Shown piece after piece: positions 26,410 to 35,228 of a stretch of 64,000 bases of DNA. Both the position numbers and the translations under genes were made by a program. The number at the start of each line of letters is the position of its first letter. Position 1 is the first letter of the stretch. Origin of the DNA: Streptomyces chrestomyceticus JCM 4735 (GTDB lineage Bacteria > Actinomycetota > Actinomycetes > Streptomycetales > Streptomycetaceae); the NCBI RefSeq assembly GCF_003865135.1, contig NZ_BHZC01000001.1, positions 992,001-1,056,000 on the forward strand, in the 5' to 3' direction. The notes beneath the pieces were generated by a model. That model did no database searches, was not told the origin of the DNA, and saw nothing but the letters and a program-made list of their open reading frames with translations.

Positions 26410-26582
26410 CAGAAGGTGAACCAAGGCCGGGTGGCGTGGGCCCCGGGGAGGCGACCGGGCGGTGGCCGGAGTACTTCACCACCGCACCGTGTCCACGCTG
26501 CCAGACGGCCAACGACGGACTGAACGGCCGCTTCGCCTGCGATGCCTGCGGCCATGCGTACTCCTTCCACGTGGCGCCGTGA
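26406..26582 (+). CDS. 58-residue zinc-ribbon protein
   Basis: Acidic N-terminus, then TTAPCPRCQTANDGLNGRFA followed by CDACGHAYSFHVAP. Two CxxC pairs about 16 residues apart make a zinc-ribbon fold. The ATG overlaps the stop of the 26-residue zinc-ribbon gene. No catalytic motif, signal peptide or membrane segment. Function unknown. Confidence 0.7.
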   Translation: MTEGEPRPGGVGPGEATGRWPEYFTTAPCPRCQTANDGLNGRFACDACGHAYSFHVAP

Positions 26583-26672
26583 CGTCCGCGTGGCGCCGTG
26601 ACCGGCGGGCCGGTTCCGGTGCGTGGCGGGAATTCCCGTTGCAACACGGCGGGCGCCGGGTAGGAGGGGTAT

Positions 26673-26831
26673 GTGGAATTTGTGGTGGTGCTGCTGCTCG
26701 GCTCGGTGCTCGTCGGCGGGCTCGTGCTCTTCGTCATAGAAGCCGGCGTACGGCGCACGCGGTCCATGGCCGCCCGTGACGACCAGGAGATCAGCGAGTT
26801 GCGCCGGCGCTACGGTGACGGCCGGTGGTAG
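26673..26831 (+). CDS. Small single-pass membrane protein
   Basis: 52 residues from GTG 26673, with taggagggg just upstream. One hydrophobic segment (VEFVVVLLLGSVLVGGLVLF) is followed by a charged tail (EAGVRRTRSMAARDDQEISE), giving N-out or N-in single-pass topology with a short helix. Not assigned to a family. It may be the last gene of the small zinc-ribbon cluster 90 bases upstream. Confidence 0.6.
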   Translation: MEFVVVLLLGSVLVGGLVLFVIEAGVRRTRSMAARDDQEISELRRRYGDGRW

Positions 26832-26957
26832 CCACCGTCGGCGGCAGCGGGAGGGTGACCTGAGTGCCCATCAGGGCCGCTCGCCTTCCTGCTGCCGCCT
26901 TGTGGCCGGGTGGCCGGGCCGACCGATGGCCCGGTCCGGGTCAGCCGGGTGCCCGCG

Positions 26958-28406
26958 TCAGTTGGTCACCGGCGCCGGGTAGGTCGGGTACTCCACCCCG
27001 GAGACGTACTGGACGACGCGGATGACCTGGCAGGAGTAGCCGAACTCGTTGTCGTACCAGAGGTAGAGGATCGCGTTGTCGCCGTCGACCTTGGTGGCGC
27101 CGGCGTCGACGATCGAGGCGTGCCGCGAGCCGATGAAGTCGTTCGAGACCGCGTCGGGGGCGCTGGTGAAGTCGATCTGACGCCGCAGCGGCGAGGTCAG
27201 CGACACGTCGCGGAGGTGGTCGAGGACCTCGTCGCGGGTGGTCTCGCGGGCCAGTTGGAGGTTGAGGATCGCGATCGAGACGTCCGGCACCGGCACCCGG
27301 ATCGAGCTGCCGGTGATCTTCGCCTGGAGATCGGGCAGCGCCTTGGCGACGGCGGAGGCGGCACCGGTCTCGGTGATGACCATGTTGAGCGGCGCCGAGC
27401 GGCCGCGGCGGTCGGCCTTGTGGAAATTGTCCAGCAGGTTCTGGTCGTTGGTGAACGAGTGGACGGTCTCGACGTGGCCGCGCAGCACACCGTACTCGTC
27501 GTCCATCGCCTTCAACGGCGGGACGATGGCGTTGGTGGTGCAGGACGCGCAGGACAGGATCTGCTCGTCCGGCTTGATCGTGTCGTGGTTGACGCCGTGC
27601 ACGATGTTGGGGACGTCGCCCTTGCCCGGCGCGGTCAGGACGACCTTGTCGACACCGGGGCGCAGGTGCTTCGACAGCCCCTCGCGGTCGCGCCACTTGC
27701 CCGTGTTGTCGATGAGGATGGCGTCCTTGATGCCGTACGCCGTGTAGTCCACCTCCGACGGGTCGTCGGCGTAGATCACCTTGATCACGTTGCCGTTGGC
27801 GACGATGGTGCTGTTCGCCTCGTCGACGGTGATGGTGCCCTGGAACTGACCGTGGATGGAGTCACGCCGCAGCAGCGAGGCGCGCTTGACGATGTCCTGC
27901 TCGCCGCCCCTGCGGACGACCACGGCACGCAGCCGCAGGCCGTTGCCCGAGCCGGCCTTCTCGATGAGCAGCCGGGCGACGAGCCGGCCGATGCGGCCGA
28001 AGCCGTAGAGGACGACGTCGCGCCCCTCCCGGCGCTCGATCTTGTCGGCGCCCAGGGCGCCCGCGACGGCCTCGGCGGTGAACTCCGCCACCGACAGGCC
28101 GCGGTCGTCGGCCTTGTAGGTCTCGGCGAGCCGGCCGATGTCGATCTGGGAAGGACCGAGGTCGAGAGCGGTGAGGGCCTGCAGGAACGGGAACGTCTCG
28201 GTGATCGAGAGCTCCTCGCCCGCTATCTGGCGCGCGAATCGGTGCGTCTTCAGGATGCTGACCACCGACTTGTTCACCAGGGAGCGGCTGTGGAGCAGGA
28301 CCGTGACGTCCCGCTCCCGGTGCAGCTTCCCGATGATCGGGATCATCGACTCCGCGATCTCCTCGCGGTTCTTCCAGTTTGTGAACGAGTCCTCGTTGAC
28401 AGTCAC
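26958..28406 (-). CDS. gap: Glyceraldehyde-3-phosphate dehydrogenase, long (about 480-residue) type
   Basis: 482 residues, about 140 longer than the usual enzyme because of an N-terminal extension (TVNEDSFTNWKNREEIAESM...). NAD(P)-binding LYGFGRIGRLVARLL; catalytic Cys in SCASCTTNAIVPPLKAM; phosphate and substrate loops TETGAASAVAKALPDL and SIRVPVPDVSIAIL; C-terminal WYDNEFGYSCQVIRVV. It oxidises glyceraldehyde 3-phosphate in glycolysis; this long class is a second GAPDH in Streptomyces and other bacteria and may serve a special growth phase. Start ATG 28406 is the first in frame after a purine-rich site (gaaagatggacc). Confidence 0.95.
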   Translation of the reverse strand: MTVNEDSFTNWKNREEIAESMIPIIGKLHRERDVTVLLHSRSLVNKSVVSILKTHRFARQIAGEELSITETFPFLQALTALDLGPSQIDIGRLAETYKADDRGLSVAEFTAEAVAGALGADKIERREGRDVVLYGFGRIGRLVARLLIEKAGSGNGLRLRAVVVRRGGEQDIVKRASLLRRDSIHGQFQGTITVDEANSTIVANGNVIKVIYADDPSEVDYTAYGIKDAILIDNTGKWRDREGLSKHLRPGVDKVVLTAPGKGDVPNIVHGVNHDTIKPDEQILSCASCTTNAIVPPLKAMDDEYGVLRGHVETVHSFTNDQNLLDNFHKADRRGRSAPLNMVITETGAASAVAKALPDLQAKITGSSIRVPVPDVSIAILNLQLARETTRDEVLDHLRDVSLTSPLRRQIDFTSAPDAVSNDFIGSRHASIVDAGATKVDGDNAILYLWYDNEFGYSCQVIRVVQYVSGVEYPTYPAPVTN

Positions 28407-28596
28407 AGGTCCATCTTTCGAGCTAGGCGGTGCTCAGATGCTAACCCCACCGCTCTTTCGTTGTGCACGGGGTCGGCAGTGACGGGCGACACGGTGGTTA
28501 TTAGCGTGCGCATGACAACAACGACCGAAGCCACGCCCCCTGCCGGACCGGACACCCTCGCATGGGCATCCGGTCCCGCAGAGCGCGCCGCGCGCC

Positions 28597-29697
28597 TCAG
28601 GAGCGGTGGTACGGGTTCGGGACGTGGATGTCGGCACCCAGCTCGCGGGCCGCGTTGCGGGCGAAGTACGGGTCGCGCAGCAGCTCACGGCCGATGAGGG
28701 CGGCGTCCGCCCGGCCGTCCACGATGATCTTCTCGGCCTGCTGGGCCTCGGTGATCAGACCGACCGCGCCGACCGGCAGCCCGGTCTCCTTCTTGACCCG
28801 CTCGGCGAACGGCACCTGATAGTCGGGGCCCGCCACGATCTTCGCGCCGGGGGCGTTGCCGCCGGTGGAGGTGTCCAGCAGGTCCACGCCGTGCGCCTTC
28901 AGGTCGGCCGCGAAGCGCACGGTGTCGTCGGCGGTCCAGCCCTCGCGCTCGTCGTCCGCGTTCTCCGACAGCCAGTCCGTCGCCGAGATCCGGAAGAACA
29001 CCGGCAGCTCCTCAGGCCACACGGCCCGCACCGCGTCCACGACCTCCAGCGCGAACCGGGTGCGGTTCTCGTACGAGCCGCCGTACTCGTCGGTACGCCG
29101 GTTGGTGTACGGCGAGAGGAACTCGTTGATCAGGTAGCCGTGCGCGCCGTGGATCTCCGCCACCTCGAAGCCCGCCTCCAGGGCCCGCCGCGCGGTCGCC
29201 GCGAACTGTCCGACGATCTCCTGGATCTCCTCGGTCGACAGCTCCGCCGGCTCGGTGGACGCCTCGTCGAACGCCAGCGGGCTCGGGCCCACCGGCTGCC
29301 ATCCGTGCCCCTCACCGGGAGCGATCGCGGCGCCGCGGTCCACCCACGTACGCTCGGTGGAGGCCTTGCGTCCCGCGTGGGCGATCTGGATGCCGGGGAC
29401 GGAGCCGTGCGCCTTCAGGAAGTCGGTGATGCGGCGGAACGCGGCGGTCTGCCGGTCGTTCCAGAGCCCCAGGTCGTACGGGCTGATGCGCCCCTCGGGG
29501 CTCACCGCCGTCGCCTCGGTCAGGATCAGCCCCGTGCCGCCCACGGCGCGCGAGGCCAGGTGCTGGAAGTGCCAGTCGTTGGGCACACCCTGTTCCGGGC
29601 CGTCCGGCGCCGCCGAGTACATGCACATGGGAGCCATCCATATGCGGTTGGGGATGGTCAGCGACCGGAGGGTGAGGGGCTCGAACAGTGCGCTCAC
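28597..29697 (-). CDS. Old yellow enzyme, YqjM-type NADH:flavin oxidoreductase
   Basis: 366 residues, cytoplasmic TIM-barrel ene-reductase with FMN. Opens SALFEPLTLRSLTIPNRIWM; the flavin-tuning Cys is in MAPMCMYSA, as in YqjM; substrate-binding His pair in IQIAHAGRKAS; catalytic Tyr region EIHGAHGYLINEFLSP and phosphate motif TNRRTDEYGGSYENR. Reduces activated C=C bonds of enones and related electrophiles with NAD(P)H; physiological substrate unknown. An inverted repeat upstream (29748-29782) may be the binding site for an electrophile-sensing repressor. Confidence 0.93.
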   Translation of the reverse strand: MSALFEPLTLRSLTIPNRIWMAPMCMYSAAPDGPEQGVPNDWHFQHLASRAVGGTGLILTEATAVSPEGRISPYDLGLWNDRQTAAFRRITDFLKAHGSVPGIQIAHAGRKASTERTWVDRGAAIAPGEGHGWQPVGPSPLAFDEASTEPAELSTEEIQEIVGQFAATARRALEAGFEVAEIHGAHGYLINEFLSPYTNRRTDEYGGSYENRTRFALEVVDAVRAVWPEELPVFFRISATDWLSENADDEREGWTADDTVRFAADLKAHGVDLLDTSTGGNAPGAKIVAGPDYQVPFAERVKKETGLPVGAVGLITEAQQAEKIIVDGRADAALIGRELLRDPYFARNAARELGADIHVPNPYHRS

Positions 29698-29747
29698 GAC
29701 GGACTCCCGCGTTCGGTGGTGCTTCGGCTTGACGCTTCATACGATAT

Positions 29748-29782
29748 CCCTCGTAGTACGGGGTCTGTCAAACTACGAAGGG
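29748..29782. promoter_or_regulatory. Candidate operator upstream of old yellow enzyme gene
   Basis: CCCTCGTAGT (29748-29757) and ACTACGAAGGG (29772-29782) are inverted copies differing by one inserted base. Further TACGA/TCGTA words surround them (29740-29745, 29785-29790). It lies 50-85 bases upstream of the gene start in an A+T-richer patch. Confidence 0.45.
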
Positions 29783-30171
29783 TCTCGTACTTGTGGTGGC
29801 TCACGGCGGGACGCGGAGGGTCGACGCACGCGAACGGGGCCGGCCCTCGATGGGTCCGGCCCCGCACGTCGTTCCACGCCGCTGCACCGTCCGGCTCGCG
29901 GCGTACCCCCGTACCGCCGCGACCGGCCGTCCGGCCCGGAGCACCGCCCTGGGCCGACCGGCTCACGATAAGGGCCCCCGGACGACTCGTTCGAGCGATT
30001 TTTGACGCCTCCGGGCGAGCTCTGCCGCGGGATACCGCAGCGCGGGAACCGGGCGGCGCGCGCATCGCGGACCGCGCGACTGTTCAGGCACGGCCGCACC
30101 GGACACCCGCAGGGGTGCACCCCGTCCCGTACCGCCGCTCCGTATCACGGCACCCCGAGGAGGACGCGCCC
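29783..30171. other. Intergenic region without a supported gene
   Basis: About 390 bases between divergent OYE (-) and VOC (+) genes. Short open frames on both strands lack recognisable protein features or ribosome sites. Only the gaggagg ribosome site of the VOC gene (about 30157-30163) could be assigned. Confidence 0.5.
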
Positions 30172-30684
30172 ATGGCCACGCGCGGCATCGACCACATCGG
30201 CGTCACGGTCCCCGACATCGACGCGGCGACCGCCTTCTTCGCGGCCGCGCTGGACGCGGAAGTCCTGTACGACACGCTGCCCCGGGAGGAGGGCCCCAAC
30301 GGGGGCGAAGGCGTCGAGCGGCGCCTCGGGGTGCCGCGGGGCACCGCGCAGACGGCCATCCGGATGCTGGCCCTGCCGAACGGGCCCGGCATCGAGTTGT
30401 TCGAGTTCACCGGTCCGCGGCAGCGGTCTCCCGCCGTCCCGTGCGACCTGGGATGGCAGCACCTGGCCTGCTACGTGGACGACCTGGACACCGCGGTGGC
30501 GCGGGCCGAGGAGGCGGGTGCCGTGGCACTCGGGCCGCCGCAGCCCCTGCCGGGGCCGGAGGAGGGGGCACGCAACCGGTTCGCGTATCTGCGCACCCCC
30601 TGGGGCAGCACGCTGGAGCTGCTGACCTACCCGGACCCGCAGCCGTACGAGCGGACGGCCCGCCGGCGCCGGTGGCGCCCCTGA
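30172..30684 (+). CDS. VOC-superfamily protein (glyoxalase/bleomycin-resistance fold)
   Basis: 170 residues, two beta-alpha-beta-beta-beta units: TRGIDHIGVTVPDIDAATAF ... GIELFEFTG and LGWQHLACYVDDLDTAVARA ... YLRTPWGSTLELLTYP. Metal ligands are plausible at His in GIDHIGV, Glu in GIELFEF, His in GWQHLAC and Glu in TLELLTYP. It is either a lyase/dioxygenase-type metalloenzyme or a ligand-binding resistance protein; sequence alone does not decide. ATG 30172 follows a gaggagg site. Confidence 0.85.
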   Translation: MATRGIDHIGVTVPDIDAATAFFAAALDAEVLYDTLPREEGPNGGEGVERRLGVPRGTAQTAIRMLALPNGPGIELFEFTGPRQRSPAVPCDLGWQHLACYVDDLDTAVARAEEAGAVALGPPQPLPGPEEGARNRFAYLRTPWGSTLELLTYPDPQPYERTARRRRWRP

Positions 30685-30765
30685 GCACCGCGGCCGCAGA
30701 GCGGCGGCGGAGGGGCGGAGAGGGCAGATCGGAGGGGTCGCACAGAGAACCGATGCACTTGCAGT

Positions 30766-30789
30766 GTTTCGATCCGCAAAAGTGGGAAA
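30766..30789 (+). promoter_or_regulatory. Candidate sigma-B-type stress promoter of glsB-like gene
   Basis: GTTTCG, 12 bases, GGGAAA. This fits the general-stress sigma-B pattern (GTTT...GGGWAW) known in Gram-positive bacteria and lies 50 bases before a gene of a stress-induced family. Confidence 0.4.
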
Positions 30790-30838
30790 CACCAGAGTCG
30801 AAGCGTTTTGATCTTATTTGTGAACGAGGTGAGCTGCC

Positions 30839-31108
30839 ATGGGAATCATCGCGTGGATTCTGATCGGGTTGCTGGCGGGTGCGATCGCGAAGGCACTGAT
30901 GCCGGGTAAGGACCCGGGTGGGTGCCTCGTCACCATGCTGATCGGCATCGTCGGCGGACTGCTGGGCGGCTGGCTCGGCAAGGTGATCTTCGGGGTGGAG
31001 TCGATCAACGGCTTCTTCCACCTCTCGACGTGGATCGCGGCCATCATCGGCTCGGTGATCGTCCTGGCGATCTACCGCGTGACCATCGGCCGTAAGCAAG
31101 GGCGCTGA
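30839..31108 (+). CDS. GlsB/YeaQ/YmgE-family stress membrane protein
   Basis: 89 residues with three hydrophobic segments: IIAWILIGLLAGAIAKALM, CLVTMLIGIVGGLLGGWLG and STWIAAIIGSVIVLAIYRVT. Gly-rich small transmembrane protein of the transglycosylase-associated (YeaQ/YmgE) family, induced by stress in other bacteria; biochemical role unknown. ATG is preceded by cgaggtgag. Flanked by a candidate stress promoter upstream and a strong terminator downstream, so it is a single-gene transcription unit. Confidence 0.92.
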   Translation: MGIIAWILIGLLAGAIAKALMPGKDPGGCLVTMLIGIVGGLLGGWLGKVIFGVESINGFFHLSTWIAAIIGSVIVLAIYRVTIGRKQGR

Positions 31109-31134
31109 CGCGGCGCACGACCGCACGGCGACGG

Positions 31135-31170
31135 AGAGCCGGTTCCCTGACGACAGGGGACCGGCTCTTT
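31135..31170 (+). terminator. Intrinsic terminator after glsB-like gene
   Basis: AGAGCCGGTTCCC, loop TGACGACA, GGGGACCGGCTCT followed by TT; a 13-bp stem with one G-T pair, 27 bases after the stop codon. Confidence 0.85.
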
Positions 31171-31329
31171 CCGTGTGCGGGCCGGCTCCTCCCCGGCCGC
31201 GCCGAGCCGGCCGTTATGAGCATGCACATACGTTCTGACCTGCGCGGACGAGGTGCCGGAGGGCCGTTGTCAGTGGTCGGGTGCAGACTGAGCGATACCT
31301 GGGACAACGGCGTTTCGGAGGTGTTCGGC

Positions 31330-32448
31330 ATGGCATCCGGCAAGACATCCAAGACACCCCACAAGGCAGACGTCCTCCTCGCGGTGGGCACGCGCAAAGG
31401 ACTCTTCATCGGGCGACGGCGGCGCGGCGACTGGGAGCTGAGCGGGCCGCACTTCGCCGCACAGGCGGTGTATTCGATCGGCATCGACACCCGCCGTCCG
31501 ACACCCCGGGTGCTGGCCGGCGCGGACAGCACCCATTGGGGCCCCTCGGTCTTCCACTCCGACGACCTCGGCGAGACCTGGCGGGAACCACTCCGCCCGC
31601 CCGTCAAGTACCCACCGGACACGGAGACTTCGCTGGAACGGGTGTGGCAGCTCCATCCGGCGGGCCCGGCCGCGCCCGACGTGGTGTACGCCGGGACGGA
31701 GCCCGGCGGGCTGTTCCGGTCGGTGGACGGGGGCGAGACTTTCGAGCTGGTACGCCCCCTGTGGGACCACCCGTCCCGGGAGCGGTGGGTGCCCGGCGGA
31801 GGCGGGCTGGCGGTGCACACGGTGATCACGGACCCGCGGGACGCGGACGCGGTGACGGTCGCGGTCTCCGCCGCCGGTGTGTTCCGCACGAAGGACGGCG
31901 GCCGGAGCTGGGCCCCGTCGAACAGCGGGGTGAAGGCGGTGTTCCTGCCCGACCCGGACCCGGAGTTCGGCCAGTGCGTACACAAGATCGCGCAGGACCC
32001 GGTGAACCGGGACCGGCTCTATCTGCAGAACCACTGGGGCGTCTACCGCAGCGACGACGCGGGCGCGAAGTGGACGGACATCGGCGGCGGACTGCCCTCC
32101 GACTTCGGATTCGCGACGGCCGCCCACCCGCGCCGGGCCGACGTGGCGTACGTCTTCCCCATCACCGCGGACATCGACCGCGTCCCGGCGGAACACCGCT
32201 GCCGGGTGTACCGCACCGAGGACGCCGGCGCGAGCTGGCAGGCGCTCAGCGACGGCCTGCCCCAGGAGGACCACTACGGCACGGTGCTCAGGGACGCGCT
32301 GTGCGTGGACGACGCCGACCCCGCCGGGGTCTATTTCGGCAACCGCAACGGGGAGGTCTTCGCCAGCGCGGACGACGGCGACAGTTGGCAGCAGCTCGCC
32401 TCCCACCTGCCGGACGTGCTGTGCGTACGGGCGGCCGCCGTCGGCTGA
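31330..32448 (+). CDS. BNR/WD40-type beta-propeller protein (sortilin/exo-sialidase-like repeats)
   Basis: 372 residues, no signal peptide. Repeated Asp-box motifs (S/T-x-D-x-G-x-T/S-W) are visible: HSDDLGETW, RSVDGGETF, RTKDGGRSW, RSDDAGAKW, RTEDAGASW, ASADDGDSW, six blades. Such propellers are mostly binding scaffolds; no sialidase catalytic Arg triad or Tyr/Glu pair was recognised, so enzymatic activity is doubtful. Start ATG 31330 is preferred because ggaggtg lies just upstream; an ATG at 31216 would add 38 low-complexity residues. Confidence 0.8.
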   Translation: MASGKTSKTPHKADVLLAVGTRKGLFIGRRRRGDWELSGPHFAAQAVYSIGIDTRRPTPRVLAGADSTHWGPSVFHSDDLGETWREPLRPPVKYPPDTETSLERVWQLHPAGPAAPDVVYAGTEPGGLFRSVDGGETFELVRPLWDHPSRERWVPGGGGLAVHTVITDPRDADAVTVAVSAAGVFRTKDGGRSWAPSNSGVKAVFLPDPDPEFGQCVHKIAQDPVNRDRLYLQNHWGVYRSDDAGAKWTDIGGGLPSDFGFATAAHPRRADVAYVFPITADIDRVPAEHRCRVYRTEDAGASWQALSDGLPQEDHYGTVLRDALCVDDADPAGVYFGNRNGEVFASADDGDSWQQLASHLPDVLCVRAAAVG

Positions 32449-32502
32449 GCGGGGCGGCGGATCAGGCCGTCGGTTGAAGAGGATCCCCCTGCGGCCAGTA
32501 GG

Positions 32503-33189
32503 GTGACGGTCGTGGCTGCACGACCTCTTCATGAAATCGTCGAACCCGGCTGGGCCAAGGCACTTGAGCCGGTCGCCGGGCAGATCGCCAGGATGGGCGA
32601 GTTCCTGCGGGCGGAGATCGCCGCGGGACGTACGTACCTCCCGGCGGGCAGCAATGTGCTGCGCGCCTTTCAACAGCCCTTCGACGACGTCCGGGTGCTC
32701 ATCGTCGGGCAGGACCCGTATCCGACGCCCGGACACGCGGTGGGCCTGAGCTTCTCCGTCGCGCCGGACGTCCGCCCGCTGCCCGGGAGTCTGGAGAACA
32801 TCTACCGTGAGATGGCCTCCGACCTCGGGCTGCCGCGGCCGTCCAACGGCGATCTGACGCCGTGGACGCGGCAGGGCGTCCTGCTGCTCAACAGGGCGCT
32901 GACGACGGCGCCGCGCAAACCGGCGGCGCACCGCGGCAAGGGCTGGGAGGAGGTCACCGAGCAGGCCATCCGGGCCCTGGTCGCGCGGGGCCGTCCAATG
33001 GTGTCGGTGCTGTGGGGCCGCGACGCGCGCAATCTGCGGCCGCTCCTCGGCGACCTGCCCTCGGTGGAGTCGGCGCACCCCTCCCCCATGTCGGCCGACC
33101 GGGGCTTCTTCGGCTCGCGCCCGTTCAGCCGGACCAACGACCTGCTGGTGCGGCAGGGCGCGCAGCCGGTGGACTGGAGACTGCCCTGA
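32503..33189 (+). CDS. ung: Uracil-DNA glycosylase, family 1
   Basis: 228 residues. Removes uracil from DNA in base-excision repair. Water-activating loop [19 protein letters not shown] holds the catalytic Asp; LLLNRALTT lines the uracil pocket; [20 protein letters not shown] is the DNA-intercalating loop with the catalytic His. The GTG start at 32503 (VTVVAARPL) is uncertain, since GTG 32512 is also in frame and no strong ribosome site is seen. The residue pattern ends normally with QPVDWRLP. Neighbours are unrelated. Confidence 0.95.
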   Translation: MTVVAARPLHEIVEPGWAKALEPVAGQIARMGEFLRAEIAAGRTYLPAGSNVLRAFQQPFDDVRVLIVGQDPYPTPGHAVGLSFSVAPDVRPLPGSLENIYREMASDLGLPRPSNGDLTPWTRQGVLLLNRALTTAPRKPAAHRGKGWEEVTEQAIRALVARGRPMVSVLWGRDARNLRPLLGDLPSVESAHPSPMSADRGFFGSRPFSRTNDLLVRQGAQPVDWRLP

Positions 33190-33211
33190 CCCTGCGGGAT
33201 AGTGTGCCCGC

Positions 33212-34222
33212 ATGACGAACGCGAACATCCCTGCGGGCTGGTACGCCGACCCGCAGGGCACGCCCGACCGGCTGCGCTGGTGGGACGGGTCCCGGTGGAC
33301 CGAGCACACGCACGAGGGCCGGCCGGCCCAGGCGCAGACATCGGCCTCGCAGCAGGCCCAGCAGCAAGCGCAGCAGCCGTCGTACGTGAAGGCCGGGCAG
33401 CAGAGCGCCCCTCAGCAGCCGTACGGCCAGCAGGGCCCCGGGCAGGGGTACGCGCCCCAGCAGCAGAGCGCCGGGCAGCCGATGCCGCAGCAGTACGCGC
33501 CGCAGGCCGGGCAGCAGGTACCGGCCGGGCAGCAGGCCGGAGCCGGGCAGCCGGTGCACAACGGGCAGGTGCGGTACCAGGTCCAGCAGCAGGCCGGTGT
33601 CGCCCCCACCGCCCAGGGCGGCGGGACGCTGTTCACCGAACCGGTCCTGGTGGTGAACCAGAAGGCCAAGCTGATCGAGGTGACGAACGAGTACAGCGTC
33701 TTCGACCAGCACGGCAACACCCTCGGCACGGTCGTCCAGGTCGGCCAGAGCACCGCGAAGAAGGTGCTGCGGATCGTCTCCAGCCTCGACCAGTACATGA
33801 CCCACCGGCTGGAGATCCGGGACCCGTACGGACAGCCGCAGCTCGTGCTGACCCGCCCCGCGAAGTTCATCAAGTCCAAGGTGCTGGTGGAGCGGCCCGA
33901 CGGGCAGCCGGTCGGCGAGATCGTGCAGCAGAACGCCATCGGGAAGATCAACTTCGCGATGATGGCGGGCGGGCAGCAGATCGGCGCCATCAAGGCGGAG
34001 AACTGGCGCGCCTGGAACTTCGCCATCGTCGACCACACCGACACCGAGGTCGCCCGGATCACCAAGACCTGGGAGGGCCTGGCCAAGACGATGTTCACCA
34101 CCGCGGACAACTACGTCCTGCAGGTGCACGTCCAGCTTCCCGAACCGCTGCGGAGCCTGGTCGTCGCCACGGCGCTGACCGTGGACACCGCCCTCAAGCA
34201 GGATGCGCGCGGATTTGGCTGA
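33212..34222 (+). CDS. DUF2510 plus phospholipid scramblase/LURP-one-like protein with Gln-rich linker
   Basis: 336 residues. An N-terminal DUF2510 motif (AGWYADPQGTPDRLRWWDGS, ending RWTEHTHEG) leads to a long Gln/Pro/Gly-rich linker of about 110 residues. The C-terminal 190 residues are a tubby-like scramblase/LURP-one domain (LFTEPVLVVNQKAKLIEVTN, YSVFDQHGNTLG, RLEIRDPYGQPQLVLTRP). DUF2510 proteins are typical actinobacterial membrane-associated proteins; the scramblase-like domain suggests lipid binding, but no transmembrane helix is seen. The last 20 bases overlap the next gene, so they are co-transcribed. Confidence 0.85.
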   Translation: MTNANIPAGWYADPQGTPDRLRWWDGSRWTEHTHEGRPAQAQTSASQQAQQQAQQPSYVKAGQQSAPQQPYGQQGPGQGYAPQQQSAGQPMPQQYAPQAGQQVPAGQQAGAGQPVHNGQVRYQVQQQAGVAPTAQGGGTLFTEPVLVVNQKAKLIEVTNEYSVFDQHGNTLGTVVQVGQSTAKKVLRIVSSLDQYMTHRLEIRDPYGQPQLVLTRPAKFIKSKVLVERPDGQPVGEIVQQNAIGKINFAMMAGGQQIGAIKAENWRAWNFAIVDHTDTEVARITKTWEGLAKTMFTTADNYVLQVHVQLPEPLRSLVVATALTVDTALKQDARGFG

Positions 34223-35228
34223 GCCCGGGAGCGGTGCGGCAGACGGCCCGGCGCCCGGCCACGTCCTCGGCGTGGACTCGGGCGGCTCCGGGCTGCGGAT
34301 CGCCGTCGCCCGCGCGGACGAGAAGGACGCGCGGCCGCTCGCCTCGTACACCTCCCAGGAGCCGATCGGCACCGGCCCGAACGGCATGGACGCCCACCAC
34401 TTGCTCAAGCAACTGGTGCCGGCCGCGCAGGATCTGATGCGGGACACCGGCGCCCGGCAGCTCGACGCCGTGTGCGTCGGCGCCGCGGGCATGGCGTCGC
34501 TCGGCACGGAGCTGCGCGCCGAGCTGCCCGGGGCGCTGGCGGAGGCGTTCGGCGTGCGGCGGCTCGCGCTGGCCGCCGACGCCGTGACCGCGTACGCCGG
34601 GGCGCTCGGCCAGACGCCGGGCGCCGTCGTCGCCGTCGGCACCGGCGTCATCGCGACGGGCACGGACCTCACCGAGGCCGGCGGCTGGCGCCGCGCCGAC
34701 GGCTGGGGACACCTGCTCGGCGACTGCGGCAGCGGCGCCTGGATCGGCCGGGCCGGGATGGAGACGGCGCTGCGCGCGCACGACGGGCGTACGGGCGGAT
34801 CGGCCGCGCTGCTGGCCCGTATGGAGGCGCTGTGGGGACCTGCGGCCGAACTGCCCGGCATGCTGTACCCGCGCGCCGACCGGACGGCCGTCCTGGCGTC
34901 GTTCGCACCCGAGGTCGCCGCCTGCGCCGGGCACGACCCCGTGGCGGCGGACATCCTGAACCGGGCCGCGCGGCACCTGGCGGAGGCGGCAGCGGCCGTC
35001 TGCCCCACGGCGGACGGCAGCGTGGTGGCCTTCACCGGGGGCCTTCTGCACCTGGGCGAGCCGCTGCTGGCGCCGCTGCGCCGGGCGTTCGACGAGCTGC
35101 TGCCGCACGCCCGGCGGGTCGAGGCGGAGGGCGACCCGCTGGGCGGTGCACTGCGCGTCGCCGCGGCGCTGGCCACCGGCCGGCTGCTGCTGCCCACGGA
35201 CGAGAAGCTGCTGCGGGTCACGCGGTGA
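34203..35228 (+). CDS. BadF/BadG-type ATPase, N-acetylglucosamine-kinase-like sugar kinase
   Basis: 341 residues of the ASKHA fold. Phosphate-1 motif HVLGVDSGGSGLRIAVA, phosphate-2 region GAVVAVGTGVIATGTD, then GWGHLLGDCGSGAWIGRAGM and adenosine motif VVAFTGGLLHLGEPLL. These match GlcNAc/glucosamine kinases of Streptomyces; phosphorylation of a recycled amino sugar is likely but not proven by sequence. ATG 34203 lies inside the preceding gene in another frame, indicating coupling. The protein is complete in length for the family. Confidence 0.85.
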   Translation: MRADLAEPGSGAADGPAPGHVLGVDSGGSGLRIAVARADEKDARPLASYTSQEPIGTGPNGMDAHHLLKQLVPAAQDLMRDTGARQLDAVCVGAAGMASLGTELRAELPGALAEAFGVRRLALAADAVTAYAGALGQTPGAVVAVGTGVIATGTDLTEAGGWRRADGWGHLLGDCGSGAWIGRAGMETALRAHDGRTGGSAALLARMEALWGPAAELPGMLYPRADRTAVLASFAPEVAACAGHDPVAADILNRAARHLAEAAAAVCPTADGSVVAFTGGLLHLGEPLLAPLRRAFDELLPHARRVEAEGDPLGGALRVAAALATGRLLLPTDEKLLRVTR

